From NCBI RefSeq assembly GCF_001905125.1, contig NZ_LWLE01000036.1:237341-301340 (forward strand): 64,000 bases of DNA, given 5' to 3'. The notes beneath the pieces are model-generated. The model was not told where the DNA came from. It made no database searches and saw only the letters and a list, made by a program, of their open reading frames with translations. A program made the translations under genes and the position numbers. Source of the DNA: Streptomyces sp. TSRI0281. Lineage in GTDB: Bacteria; Actinomycetota; Actinomycetes; Streptomycetales; Streptomycetaceae. Of the stretch, positions 1 to 7,951 are shown piece after piece (position 1 is the first letter of the stretch; each line of letters begins with the position of its first letter).

Positions 1-769
1 CATGCAGATCCGGGTTCAGATGCCCCCGGATCAGGTCGACGTTCCTCAGCAGCTGCCCCAGTCCCTCCAGCGCGTAGTACTCGCACTGGATAGGGATCAG
101 CACCTCGGCCCCGGCGACCATGGCGTTGACCGTCAGCAGACCGAGCGAGGGCGGACAGTCGATGAGGATGTAGTCCAATGGCTGCTCATACGCCTGGATG
201 GCCCGCTGAAGCCTGCTCTCCCGCGCCACCAGCGACACCAATTCGATCTCCGCACCGGCGAGATCGATGGTGGCGGGGGCGCAGAAGAGACCTTCGACGT
301 CCGGGACCGGCTGAACCACCTCGGAGAGCGGCCGACTCTCCACCAGGACGTCATAGATGGAGGGAACCTCGGCATGGTGGTCGATTCCCAGAGCCGTGGA
401 GGCGTTGCCCTGCGGGTCGAGGTCGACCACCAGAACACGCGCGCCGTGCAGTGCCAGCGACGCGGCAAGGTTGACCGTCGAAGTCGTCTTGCCGACCCCG
501 CCCTTCTGGTTGGCCACCACCATGACGCGGGTCTGGTCAGGGCGGGGCAGCCCCTCGCCGGCGCGGCCAAGGGCCTCAACCGCCAGCTGAGCCGCACGAC
601 CGATGGGTGTGTCGTCCAGCGGCGGCGGTGTTTCACGTGAAACACCCTCCCCCGCGGACTCGGTTCGGGGACCGGGGACCGGATCGGTCATCGGTCCCGC
701 GATATTGGCGTCGGACCGCAAGGATTCACTCTCCTCGACTTCAGGCTCGCAATGAACAGAGCCTGCCAT
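1..769 (-). CDS. parA: Chromosome partitioning ATPase ParA (5' part; cut by window edge)
   Basis: ParA is a Walker-type ATPase that segregates chromosomes with ParB bound at parS, and in Streptomyces it acts mainly in sporulating aerial hyphae. About 256 residues are present. They begin MAGSVHCEPEVEES, carry a disordered N-terminal arm of about 75 residues, then the deviant Walker A motif KGGVGKT near residue 90, the A' stretch VVDLDPQGN, and the Walker B-like IDCPPSLG. The gene runs off the left end, so the C-terminus and parB are not visible. ATG at 769-767 was chosen because the protein then opens as Streptomyces ParA does; an in-frame GTG lies 17 codons upstream. A perfect parS lies inside the coding sequence. 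ParA identity is firm. Confidence 0.95.
   Translation of the reverse strand, partial: MAGSVHCEPEVEESESLRSDANIAGPMTDPVPGPRTESAGEGVSRETPPPLDDTPIGRAAQLAVEALGRAGEGLPRPDQTRVMVVANQKGGVGKTTSTVNLAASLALHGARVLVVDLDPQGNASTALGIDHHAEVPSIYDVLVESRPLSEVVQPVPDVEGLFCAPATIDLAGAEIELVSLVARESRLQRAIQAYEQPLDYILIDCPPSLGLLTVNAMVAGAEVLIPIQCEYYALEGLGQLLRNVDLIRGHLNPDLH
630..643. other. parS centromere site (perfect), inside parA
   Basis: GTTTCACGTGAAAC is a perfect 14-bp palindrome identical to the Streptomyces ParB-binding consensus. It lies within the 5' coding part of parA, where it encodes part of the disordered N-terminal arm. Confidence 0.95.
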
Positions 770-805
770 GCTTTCGGGGTCGTGAACCAGCGAGGCCCGC
801 TGTTC

Positions 806-832
806 TGTGGATGAATCCACGTCTGTGGACAA
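806..832. promoter_or_regulatory. DnaA boxes upstream of parA
   Basis: A perfect DnaA box on the minus strand (TGTGGACAA, 824-832) sits 18 bp from a near-match (TGTGGATGA, 806-814). Between and overlapping them is the palindrome GTGGAT-GA-ATCCAC (807-820). The pair is about 40-60 bp upstream of the parA start, so DnaA could act on parA transcription. That role is inference; only the sequence matches are seen. The rest of 770-1073 holds one parS site and no gene. Confidence 0.55.
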
Positions 833-915
833 CTCGGTAGCCCTAACGGGCTTGCGGTCGCGCGGCGTGGCGGCCGCGCGACCGCGGCTGATGATTCCCT
901 GCAGCAGAGAGCGAC

Positions 916-929
916 GTTTCACGTGAAAC
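916..929. other. parS centromere site (perfect), between parA and rsmG
   Basis: This is a second exact copy of GTTTCACGTGAAAC, in the 304-bp gap between parA and rsmG and 287 bp from the copy inside parA. Paired parS sites beside parA fit a ParB loading zone next to oriC and possible ParB autoregulation. Confidence 0.95.
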
Positions 930-1073
930 ACGATGCCCTCGCATCGCTACTACCAGGCCACGACACTCCGCACGAGGTACGTACAGCCTCATTACCGGAG
1001 CATTGCTGATAGATGGAACGAACCGGTAGGTAACGGACTCCTGGGTCTCATCACCCCGGCCCCTCCGACCCCG

Positions 1074-1790
1074 TCAGCGACGCCGACGCGTACGTCCCAC
1101 CCGCGCGGCCTTGGCCCTCTTTGCGGCGAACCTCACACCACCGGGGCTCTCCCCGACCACCACACGTACCACCGTGGACGTCGGATCGACCACGCCCTCA
1201 CCGACGTGCAGCACCTCGGTCTCGACCACCCCGAGCTTGCTCAGGGCGGCACGAGCGCCCTGGATCTCCTCCGCCGCGGTGTCGCCCTTCAGCGCCAGCA
1301 TCTCTCCGTACGGGCGCAGCAGGGGCACACCCCAGCCCGCCAGCCGGTCCAGCGGGGCCACCGCACGAGCTGTCACCACATGAACGGGCTGCAGGGTCCC
1401 GAGGACTTCCTCCGCGCGGCCACGAACGACCGTCACATGATCCAGTCCCAGCAGCTCGACGACTTCCTGGAGGAAATTCGTCCGTCGGAGCAGCGGCTCC
1501 AGCAGGGTGATCTTCAGATCCGGGCGCACCAGAGCAAGCGGGATACCCGGGAGGCCGGCCCCCGAGCCCACGTCGCACACCGTGACCCCCTCAGGGACCA
1601 CCTCGGAGAGCACCGCGCAGTTCAGCAGGTGACGCTCCCAGAGCCGCGGCACCTCACGCGGCCCGATCAGACCACGCTTGACCCCGGCATCCGCAAGGAG
1701 CTCCGCGTACCGGACGGCTTCCGGGAAGACCTCTCCGAATACCGCCTGCGCCTCTTCAGGTGCCTGGGGGAGCTCTGCTGCCTCCGTCAC
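1074..1790 (-). CDS. rsmG: 16S rRNA (guanine-N7) methyltransferase RsmG (GidB)
   Basis: RsmG uses S-adenosylmethionine to methylate N7 of G527 (E. coli numbering) in the 530 loop of 16S rRNA; its loss gives low-level streptomycin resistance. The protein has 238 residues. It shows the SAM-binding motif CDVGSGAGLPGIPLALV around residues 80-96, followed by LLEPLLRRT, and a basic C-terminal tail ending RTRRRR. GTG at 1790-1788 was chosen because the protein then starts VTEAAELP, the usual actinobacterial start; a longer ORF begins 24 bp upstream. It is the usual neighbour of parA, downstream of the jag-side terminator. Confidence 0.93.
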   Translation of the reverse strand: MTEAAELPQAPEEAQAVFGEVFPEAVRYAELLADAGVKRGLIGPREVPRLWERHLLNCAVLSEVVPEGVTVCDVGSGAGLPGIPLALVRPDLKITLLEPLLRRTNFLQEVVELLGLDHVTVVRGRAEEVLGTLQPVHVVTARAVAPLDRLAGWGVPLLRPYGEMLALKGDTAAEEIQGARAALSKLGVVETEVLHVGEGVVDPTSTVVRVVVGESPGGVRFAAKRAKAARVGRTRRRR

Positions 1791-1853
1791 GGGGACCGTC
1801 CTTCCGTACCGCACTAACGCACTGTGGGTGGCTGACTATCAGGCTGACAAAGA

Positions 1854-1883
1854 TCGGCCCCGCCTGCGAACAGACGGGGCCGA
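1854..1883 (-). terminator. Intrinsic terminator after jag
   Basis: The stem TCGGCCCCG/CGGGGCCGA encloses a 12-nt loop and, read leftward, is followed by a short T-run (ATCTTTG). It lies between jag and rsmG and would end the rpmH-rnpA-yidD-yidC-jag transcript. Confidence 0.7.
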
Positions 1884-1899
1884 CAGTACAAGGATCCGG

Positions 1900-2409
1900 T
1901 CAGGCCGGGAGAACGACGACGAAGCGCTGCGGCTCCTCGCCCTCGGACTCGCTCCGCAGACCGGCTGCCGCGACCGCGTCGTGCACGACCTTGCGCTCGA
2001 ACGGCGTCATCGGGTCCAGCTTCATCGGCTCGCCCGAGGTCTTCACCTCGTCCGCGGCCTTGGCACCCAGCGCGGCGAGGATCTCGCGCTTCTTGGCCCG
2101 GAAGCCGCCGATGTCGAGCATCAGACGGCTCCGGTCACCGGTCTCCCGGTGGACGGCCAGCCGCGTCAGCTCCTGAAGCGCCTCCAGCACCTCGCCGTCG
2201 CGCCCCACGAGCTTCTGCAGTTCACGTGCCGAGTCGCTGATGATCGAGACCGCGGCCCGGTCCGCCTCGACGTCCATGTCGATGTCGCCGTCCAGGTCGG
2301 CGATGTCAAGCAGGCCCTCAAGGTAGTCGGCTGCGATCTCCCCTTCCTGCTCAAGGCGGGTCAGAGTGTCGCTGCCCTCAGCGGCCGTGGAAGTGGTGCC
2401 TTCCGTCAC
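1900..2409 (-). CDS. jag: Jag/KhpB-like RNA-binding protein (KH and R3H domains)
   Basis: This single-stranded nucleic-acid-binding protein of 169 residues is always found beside yidC (SpoIIIJ) in Gram-positives. The N-terminal 45 residues are acidic. A KH domain follows, with the signature region LVGRDGEVLEALQELTRLAV at about residues 67-86. The C-terminal R3H domain carries MTPFERKVVHDAVA near residues 132-145. GTG at 2409 lies 14 bp downstream of the yidC stop, so it is co-transcribed with yidC. The family binds RNA and affects cell division and envelope growth in firmicutes; its role in Streptomyces is not shown here. Confidence 0.9.
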   Translation of the reverse strand: MTEGTTSTAAEGSDTLTRLEQEGEIAADYLEGLLDIADLDGDIDMDVEADRAAVSIISDSARELQKLVGRDGEVLEALQELTRLAVHRETGDRSRLMLDIGGFRAKKREILAALGAKAADEVKTSGEPMKLDPMTPFERKVVHDAVAAAGLRSESEGEEPQRFVVVLPA

Positions 2410-2423
2410 GGATGGACTCCTTC

Positions 2424-3701
2424 TTACTTCTTGGACGGGTGCTTGGGCCGCTGCGGGCCCTTGCGCTGTCCGGACTTGGCTTGGCGTGAGGAGCCGGACG
2501 CGGGCTTGCCCGCCGCCTTCGGCTTGTCGTCGTCCTGCGAGGCGTCGCTCTTCTCCAGCGAGGTCTTGGAGCCCTTCTCGGCCGCATCGGCCGTATCGGA
2601 ATCCTTGGCACCACCGGCCGTGGTGGCCCCGGTCTGGCGCTTCGCCTTGGTCTGCCGCTTGGGCTGGTGCCGCTTCTGCGCACCGCCGCCCTCGGCCTCG
2701 GCCACGGCCGTATCGCTCTTGGCCACCGTGCCGTCCTCCTGGGCCGCGAGACCCAGCTTGGCCAGACCGGTGATGAACTTGCGCTCGATGTCATTGCGGT
2801 CCGGGCCCTTGGCGACGATCCGCTTGATCATGTTGCGCCTGGTCCGCCCGCGGACCTCGCCATGAGCGGTCACGCTCTTCAGCAGACGTCCCAGGTACTG
2901 GTCCTGCGCCTTGCTGCCCGGCGTCGGGTTCTGGTTGATCACATACATCTGCTGACCCATGGTCCAGACGTTGGTGGTCAGCCAGTAGACGAGGACACCG
3001 ACGGGGAAGTTGATACCCATCACGGCGAAGATGACCGGGAAGATGTACATCAGCATCTTCTGCTGCTGCATGTACGGGGTCTTCACCGTCAGGTCGACGT
3101 TCTTCGTCATCAGCTGGCGCTGCGTGAAGAACTGCGACGCGGACATCATCACGATCATGATCGCGGTGACGACGCGGACGTCGGTCAGCGAAGCCTGGAG
3201 AGAGGCGACCTTGTCGGCGCTGTCCGTGAACTTCGCGGCCAGCGGGGCACCGAAGATGTGAGCCTGACGCGCGCTGTCGAGCAGCGACTGGTCGATCGCG
3301 CCGATCTTCTTGCCCGAGGCGATGGCCGAGAGCACGTGATACAGGGCGAAGAAGAACGGGGACTGCGCCAGGATGGGAAGGCACGAGGAGAGCGGGTTGG
3401 TACCCGTCTCCTTGTACAGCTTCATCATCTCTTCGGACTGACGCTGTTTGTCGTTCTTGTAGCGCTCCTGGATCGCCTTCATCTTCGGCTGGAGCACCTG
3501 CATGTTCCGGGTCGACTTGATCTGCTTCACGAAAAGCGGGATCAGACAGATCCGGATCAGCACCACCAGGGACACGATGGACAGGCCCCAGGCCCAGCCC
3601 GTGTCATCACCGAACATCGCTCCGTACAGCTTGTGGAACTGGACGATGACCCATGAGACAGGTGTGGTGATAAAGCTGAACAGACTGGCAATCGTGTCCA
3701 C
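2424..3701 (-). CDS. yidC: Membrane protein insertase YidC
   Basis: YidC inserts and folds membrane proteins, alone or with SecYEG. This 425-residue form is of the Gram-positive/actinobacterial type, with no large periplasmic domain. Membrane segments start near residues 10, 40, 115, 190 and 225. The conserved intramembrane arginine is in VVLIRICLIPL (about residue 50), and a cytoplasmic helical hairpin with QPKMKAIQERYKND follows. The last 150 residues are long, basic and low-complexity, ending RPKHPSKK, which fits ribosome binding. The GTG start is 3 bp from the yidD stop, and the gene belongs to the rpmH-to-jag unit. Confidence 0.95.
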   Translation of the reverse strand: MDTIASLFSFITTPVSWVIVQFHKLYGAMFGDDTGWAWGLSIVSLVVLIRICLIPLFVKQIKSTRNMQVLQPKMKAIQERYKNDKQRQSEEMMKLYKETGTNPLSSCLPILAQSPFFFALYHVLSAIASGKKIGAIDQSLLDSARQAHIFGAPLAAKFTDSADKVASLQASLTDVRVVTAIMIVMMSASQFFTQRQLMTKNVDLTVKTPYMQQQKMLMYIFPVIFAVMGINFPVGVLVYWLTTNVWTMGQQMYVINQNPTPGSKAQDQYLGRLLKSVTAHGEVRGRTRRNMIKRIVAKGPDRNDIERKFITGLAKLGLAAQEDGTVAKSDTAVAEAEGGGAQKRHQPKRQTKAKRQTGATTAGGAKDSDTADAAEKGSKTSLEKSDASQDDDKPKAAGKPASGSSRQAKSGQRKGPQRPKHPSKK

Positions 3702-3704
3702 TAA

Positions 3705-4064
3705 TCAGGCTCCTTGAGCTTTGGACGAGGTCTCTGTGGCCGGGCTCAGGGGTTCGGAGACCGACCCCCCGGGCGGCACATCAGCGGCGGAGTCCCCGCC
3801 CTTGCCGCCGCGCAGAGCGTTGCGCAGCAACTCGTGCCAGCGCGGACGCTTGCGTGGCGGAACATGATCCACACCGCCGGGTGACCACGGATTGCATCGC
3901 AGGATGCGCCATGCGGTCAGCGCTGTTCCCTTGATCGCACCGTGTCGGTCGATCGCCGTATATCCATAGTGGGAACACGACGGGTAGTAACGGCAGACAG
4001 GCCCGAGGAGTGGGCTGATCGTCCACTGATACAGCTTGATGAGAGCCAGCAACGGGTACTTCAT
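3705..4064 (-). CDS. yidD: Membrane protein insertion efficiency factor YidD
   Basis: This small membrane-associated protein of 119 residues aids YidC-dependent insertion. The family core is complete: LYQWTISPLLG at the N-terminus, then CRYYPSCSHYGYTAI with its paired cysteines, and the RILRCNPWSPGGVDHVP block. The C-terminal 40 residues are a non-conserved tail. The ATG overlaps the rnpA stop by 4 bp (ATGA), which indicates translational coupling. Confidence 0.93.
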   Translation of the reverse strand: MKYPLLALIKLYQWTISPLLGPVCRYYPSCSHYGYTAIDRHGAIKGTALTAWRILRCNPWSPGGVDHVPPRKRPRWHELLRNALRGGKGGDSAADVPPGGSVSEPLSPATETSSKAQGA

Positions 4065-4432
4065 CGCGCGCCCCCTCCCAGGAGCCGCTGCAGGGCGGCG
4101 TCCAGGTCTCGGGCCAGCTGTGCATGGTCGGCGTCGCCCGATCCGGGCAGCGCTCGTACGACAACAAGGCTACCGGGGGGCAGCTGAGCCAGCCGTTCGC
4201 GGACCAGATGACGAAGCCTTCGCTTCACCGCTGTGCGTACGACAGCTCCACCCACAGCTTTGCTGACAACGAAACCCGCACGCGGCGGGGGAACAGTCTC
4301 CCCAGTCACGTGCGGGTCCGTTGCACCGCTGCATAGATGGACGACGAGTAGCGGACGTCCGGCTCGACGTCCTCGTCGTACCGCGGTCGCGAAGTCCTCG
4401 CGCCGCCTCAGCCGATTCTCGGTAGGCAGCAC
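4061..4432 (-). CDS. rnpA: Ribonuclease P protein component
   Basis: This is the protein subunit of RNase P, which assists the catalytic RNA in maturing tRNA 5' ends. It has 123 residues. The family pattern is visible: an N-terminal R-RREDF element (LRRREDFATAV), a central strand GFVVSKAVGGAVVR, and the basic RNR-type helix RTAVKRRLRHLVRE around residues 80-93. GTG at 4432 gives the usual start MLPTENRL. It lies 18 bp after rpmH and overlaps yidD. Confidence 0.94.
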   Translation of the reverse strand: MLPTENRLRRREDFATAVRRGRRAGRPLLVVHLCSGATDPHVTGETVPPPRAGFVVSKAVGGAVVRTAVKRRLRHLVRERLAQLPPGSLVVVRALPGSGDADHAQLARDLDAALQRLLGGGAR

Positions 4433-4450
4433 GTCATGACCTGTAAACGA

Positions 4451-4588
4451 TCAGGCGGACAGGCTGCTGCGGCCCTTGCCACGGCGGTTCGCGAGAATCG
4501 CACGGCCGGCACGGGTACGCATACGCAGCCGGAAGCCATGGGTCTTGGCGCGACGACGGTTGTTCGGCTGGAAGGTGCGCTTGCTCAC
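4451..4588 (-). CDS. rpmH: 50S ribosomal protein L34
   Basis: This 45-residue basic protein reads [18 protein letters not shown], then [19 protein letters not shown], and ends GRSSLSA, matching bacterial L34 throughout. The start is GTG at 4588-4586, with a GGAG sequence about 8 bases upstream. It heads the leftward rpmH-rnpA-yidD-yidC-jag unit, whose promoter must lie in 4589-4820, back to back with dnaA. Confidence 0.95.
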
Positions 4589-4820
4589 TCGGGGGCTCCA
4601 GAAATGATTCGTGTGTTGGCGGGACATCGCCTGGCTGTCACCGTGCGCCCACGAGGAACTCGCGTAAACGCCTTAGTGCACCGCTTCACAATCACAGATC
4701 GTGATCTTTGCCCATCGGAGGCAGGCGGCAGCAGCCATCGACAACTCGACCTGGTCACGGTACGCGCGGCTACGCCATCCGGTCAAACCGGCCCCGCACG
4801 GGCCACCGCTATGCACAGCC

Positions 4821-4863
4821 TGTGGACAACAACTTGAACCACGCGGGTCGGCCTGACTACCTT
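4821..4863 (+). promoter_or_regulatory. dnaA promoter with adjoining DnaA box
   Basis: A perfect DnaA box (TGTGGACAA, 4821-4829) lies 4 bp upstream of a plausible -35 TTGAAC (4834-4839). An 18-bp spacer follows, then a -10 TACCTT (4858-4863). The position fits DnaA autoregulation, as is known for Streptomyces dnaA. It leaves a leader of roughly 100 nt before the dnaA GTG. The remaining part of 4589-4820 holds no gene and presumably the rpmH promoters, which I could not place with confidence. Confidence 0.6.
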
Positions 4864-4969
4864 GGCTGAACTCCGGTTCTTTTCCTTCCCGCCTGCCGGG
4901 CCTCACCCGACCCGACCCATCCCGTCCCGAGAACCACACATTCGTGGGACCTGCGAGAGAGCGTGCCCT

Positions 4970-6787
4970 GTGGCTGACGTACCTGCCGATCTTGCCGCAG
5001 TGTGGCCACGAGTGCTGGAACAACTCCTCGGGGAGGGCCAGCAGGGCATCGAGCCGAAGGACAAGCAGTGGATCGAGCGCTGCCAGCCGCTGGCACTCGT
5101 CGCCGACACCGCACTGCTGGCCGTCCCGAACGAATGGGGCAAGCGCGTCCTGGAGGGCCGGCTCGCGCCGCTCATCAGCGAGACGCTGACCCGTGAGTGC
5201 GGCCGCCCCATCCGGATCGCGATCACCGTCGACGACTCCGCCGGCGAACCGCCCACCCCGCCGGCGCCCCCGATGCACCAGCAGTCCCACCAGGGCCAGC
5301 AGGCCCACCGTTACCAAGGGCAGCAGCACGACGACTCTCCGCACAACGACGGATACGACGGTTACGGGCACCGGCCCTCGGACGACGGCATGCCGACCGC
5401 CCGCCCGGCCTACCCCGACTACCAGCAGCAGCGCCCCGAGCCCGGCGCCTGGCCCCGCACCCAGGAGGACCTCTCCTGGCAGCAGCCCCGGCACGGCGGA
5501 TACCAGGACCGCGAGCAGCCCTCCGACCAGTGGCGCGAACCGTACGGAACCGGGCGGCCCCAGCAGCCGCAGCACGACTACCGGCCGCAGCCGCCGGAGC
5601 GCCAGGGCTACGAGCAGCAGCGCCCCGACCGCCACGACATGCAGGAGCAGCAGCCCCAGCACCGCCAGGGCGGGCCCGGCCCCGGCCGCACCGGAGGCGG
5701 CGGTCCCGGTCCGATGGGCGCCCAGTCGGCGCCGCCGCCCGGTCCCGGCGAGCCCCATGCCCGGCTGAATCCGAAGTACCTCTTCGACACGTTCGTCATC
5801 GGCGCCTCCAACCGGTTCGCGCACGCCGCGGCCGTCGCCGTCGCCGAGGCTCCGGCGAAGGCGTACAACCCCCTCTTCATCTACGGGGAGTCGGGGCTCG
5901 GCAAGACCCACCTGCTGCACGCCATCGGGCACTACGCGCGCAGCCTCTACCCGGGGACCCGGGTGCGGTACGTGAGCTCGGAGGAGTTCACCAACGAGTT
6001 CATCAACTCGATCCGTGACGGCAAGGGCGACACGTTCCGCAAGCGCTACCGCGACGTGGACATCCTGCTGGTCGACGACATCCAGTTCCTGGCGAGCAAG
6101 GAGTCGACGCAGGAGGAGTTCTTCCACACCTTCAATACGCTCCACAACGCCAACAAGCAGATCGTGCTGTCCTCCGACCGGCCGCCCAAGCAGCTGGTGA
6201 CCCTGGAGGACCGGCTGCGGAACCGTTTCGAGTGGGGGCTCACCACCGATGTGCAGCCCCCCGAGCTGGAGACGCGCATCGCGATCCTCCGTAAGAAGGC
6301 GGTCCAGGAGCAGCTCAACGCCCCGCCGGAGGTGCTGGAGTTCATCGCCTCCCGTATCTCGCGCAACATCCGCGAGCTGGAGGGCGCGCTGATCCGGGTG
6401 ACGGCCTTCGCCAGCCTCAACCGGCAGCCGGTCGACCTCGGGCTGACCGAGATCGTGCTCAAGGATCTGATCCCGGGCGGCGAGGACTCGGCTCCGGAGA
6501 TCACCGCACCGGCCATCATGGCGGCGACCGCGGACTACTTCGGTCTGACGGTGGAGGACCTGTGCGGATCCTCCCGCAGCCGCGTCCTGGTGACGGCGCG
6601 CCAGATCGCGATGTATCTGTGCCGCGAGCTGACGGACCTCTCCCTGCCGAAGATCGGCGCGCAGTTCGGCGGCCGCGACCATACGACGGTGATGCACGCG
6701 GACCGGAAGATCCGGGCACTGATGGCGGAGCGGCGTTCCATCTACAACCAGGTCACCGAGCTCACCAACCGCATCAAGAACGGCTGA
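4970..6787 (+). CDS. dnaA: Chromosomal replication initiator DnaA
   Basis: DnaA is an AAA+ initiator that binds oriC and loads the replicative helicase. It has 605 residues, long for the family because domain II (about residues 85-260) is a Gln/Pro/Arg-rich disordered linker typical of Streptomyces. Domain I carries VWPRVLEQLLGEGQQ. Domain III has Walker A GESGLGKTHLL and Walker B ILLVDDIQFL. Domain IV has the DnaA-box-binding helix GRDHTTVMHADRKI. GTG at 4970 was chosen (MADVPADLAAVW); the open frame upstream has no such homology. A strong terminator follows at 6881. Confidence 0.98.
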   Translation: MADVPADLAAVWPRVLEQLLGEGQQGIEPKDKQWIERCQPLALVADTALLAVPNEWGKRVLEGRLAPLISETLTRECGRPIRIAITVDDSAGEPPTPPAPPMHQQSHQGQQAHRYQGQQHDDSPHNDGYDGYGHRPSDDGMPTARPAYPDYQQQRPEPGAWPRTQEDLSWQQPRHGGYQDREQPSDQWREPYGTGRPQQPQHDYRPQPPERQGYEQQRPDRHDMQEQQPQHRQGGPGPGRTGGGGPGPMGAQSAPPPGPGEPHARLNPKYLFDTFVIGASNRFAHAAAVAVAEAPAKAYNPLFIYGESGLGKTHLLHAIGHYARSLYPGTRVRYVSSEEFTNEFINSIRDGKGDTFRKRYRDVDILLVDDIQFLASKESTQEEFFHTFNTLHNANKQIVLSSDRPPKQLVTLEDRLRNRFEWGLTTDVQPPELETRIAILRKKAVQEQLNAPPEVLEFIASRISRNIRELEGALIRVTAFASLNRQPVDLGLTEIVLKDLIPGGEDSAPEITAPAIMAATADYFGLTVEDLCGSSRSRVLVTARQIAMYLCRELTDLSLPKIGAQFGGRDHTTVMHADRKIRALMAERRSIYNQVTELTNRIKNG

Positions 6788-6880
6788 CGCACCGACTCGG
6801 CCTGCCAGCCCCACACGACGCCTGCTGACACACCCGCCCCGCCTCCATACGGCGCACCAGGCGTGTCGGACGTACGAAAC

Positions 6881-6924
6881 GGCGCCCCGGAAGGACTCTC
6901 CACGGTCCTTCCGGGGCGCCTTTT
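6881..6924 (+). terminator. Strong terminator after dnaA
   Basis: A perfect 15-bp stem, GGCGCCCCGGAAGGA against TCCTTCCGGGGCGCC, encloses a 10-nt loop and is followed directly by TTTT. It lies 93 bp after the dnaA stop and insulates oriC from dnaA transcription. Confidence 0.9.
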
Positions 6925-6944
6925 CGTCGTCGGCGAACCCGTCG

Positions 6945-7026
6945 GTACGGCAGTCGGCATCCCCTCGATACGGCGGTCCGCACCCCTCAATACGGCAGCC
7001 GACACCCCTCGTACGCGGTCGACGCG
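6945..7026. repeat. 22-bp tandem repeat at the left edge of oriC
   Basis: There are three imperfect 22-bp units, 6945-6966, 6967-6988 and 6989-7010. Each has the form (N)TACGGC-GTC-GCA-CCCCTC. A partial fourth copy starts at 7011. The repeat lies between the dnaA terminator and the first DnaA box, and its function is unknown. Confidence 0.7.
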
Positions 7027-7215
7027 CCCGACGCGACGGCCTTCGTGAGCCTTCTGGATGCCTCCTGATGCCCTCCGGAAGGCGTCCAGGAGCCCTCGGA
7101 CAGCCCTCTGCGGCGCCTCGATCGGGCCGGAAGAGTGCCGGAAGCACGCCCGGAAGCCCCTGCCCGAACCCGCCGCCGCGTCACCGCTGTTCGAATAGGG
7201 GCCGCCGAGCGCCCC

Positions 7216-7778
7216 TTCTCCACAGATCTGGGAGGAATCTGCCGTCCACAGCCTGGGGACTGGGAAGTTGTCCATATTGCGTCCACAGGGGCATCTGCCG
7301 ATACTCCATCAGACCAGGTCAGGTGCCTGGGGATTTGTGGTCAACAATGATCCACAGCCTGTGGACAAAGTTTTCGTCCACAGGGGGGCTTCGGAGTTGT
7401 CCACCGTCGACCCACAGGCCGGGCCGTGTTGTCCCCAGCTTCTCCACAGCCCTGTCCACTGTTCGGCAACCCAGCACCCACTTTCACCGCCGAGAGTGAA
7501 AGGCGTCACACCATGAGGGTCGGTTGGGCTGTGGGGAACGTGGGTAAAGCTGGGGACAGGCCTGGGGAGAAGTAGCCCCCTCCTGTGCATCGGGTGTGCA
7601 GAACTTTCCTGTGTCCACAGAAACGCCTGGTTGTCCACCGGTACCGCCCACAGGGTCGGTGGATAAAAAACCGTGGCTGACCTGCGCAAACGACGTTATC
7701 CACGGTTTCCACAGGGCCTACTACTACTACCACTCAGAGTTAGCCAGGAATCCGCTTCGAAGTGGGGCCTGTGGACAA
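7216..7778. other. oriC: Chromosomal origin of replication oriC (DnaA-box array)
   Basis: The 1.16-kb dnaA-dnaN gap (6788-7951) holds no gene but about 19 DnaA boxes of the form TTGTCCACA in both orientations. The two perfect boxes, both minus-strand, are at 7360-7368 and 7770-7778. Strong variants lie at 7216, 7242, 7268, 7279, 7336, 7348, 7374, 7397, 7429, 7440, 7452, 7530, 7551, 7611, 7631, 7658, 7696 and 7705 (start positions). The count and the absence of one long AT-rich block match known Streptomyces origins. The stretch 7025-7215 shows no box. Confidence 0.95.
7696..7735. other. Putative origin-unwinding element: DnaA boxes plus DnaA-trio repeats
   Basis: Two adjacent boxes (TTATCCACG 7696-7704, GTTTCCACA 7705-7713) are followed by a short GC step (GGGC). 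Then come four CTA trinucleotides (7718-7729), followed by CCA and CTC. On the other strand this reads as repeated TAG, the DnaA-trio pattern of the basal unwinding system described at the Bacillus subtilis origin, in the same order of box, GC cluster and trios. An A-run lies just to the left (7665-7670). The match is seen in the sequence; the unwinding role is inferred. Confidence 0.6.
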
Positions 7779-7951
7779 CTTGAGTGGCGAGTGCCGCTGA
7801 CCTCTTGGCGCGACTTGACCCCGAGCAGCAACGACTGTCGGTGCCGTACGTCAGACTGGACCCCGGGTCCTCCCCAGCCCCTCGGCAGGGAGACCCCATC
7901 CAGACGACGAAGGCCAGCAGGGCGAGCGAGCAACAGCAGGAGGCGGTTCCG

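Noticed and set aside
4673..7147. 824-codon open frame on the minus strand across dnaA
   Set aside because: It is antisense to dnaA and oriC. High GC leaves few stops in the opposite frame, and the translation is low-complexity Arg/Leu/Gly without any known domain.
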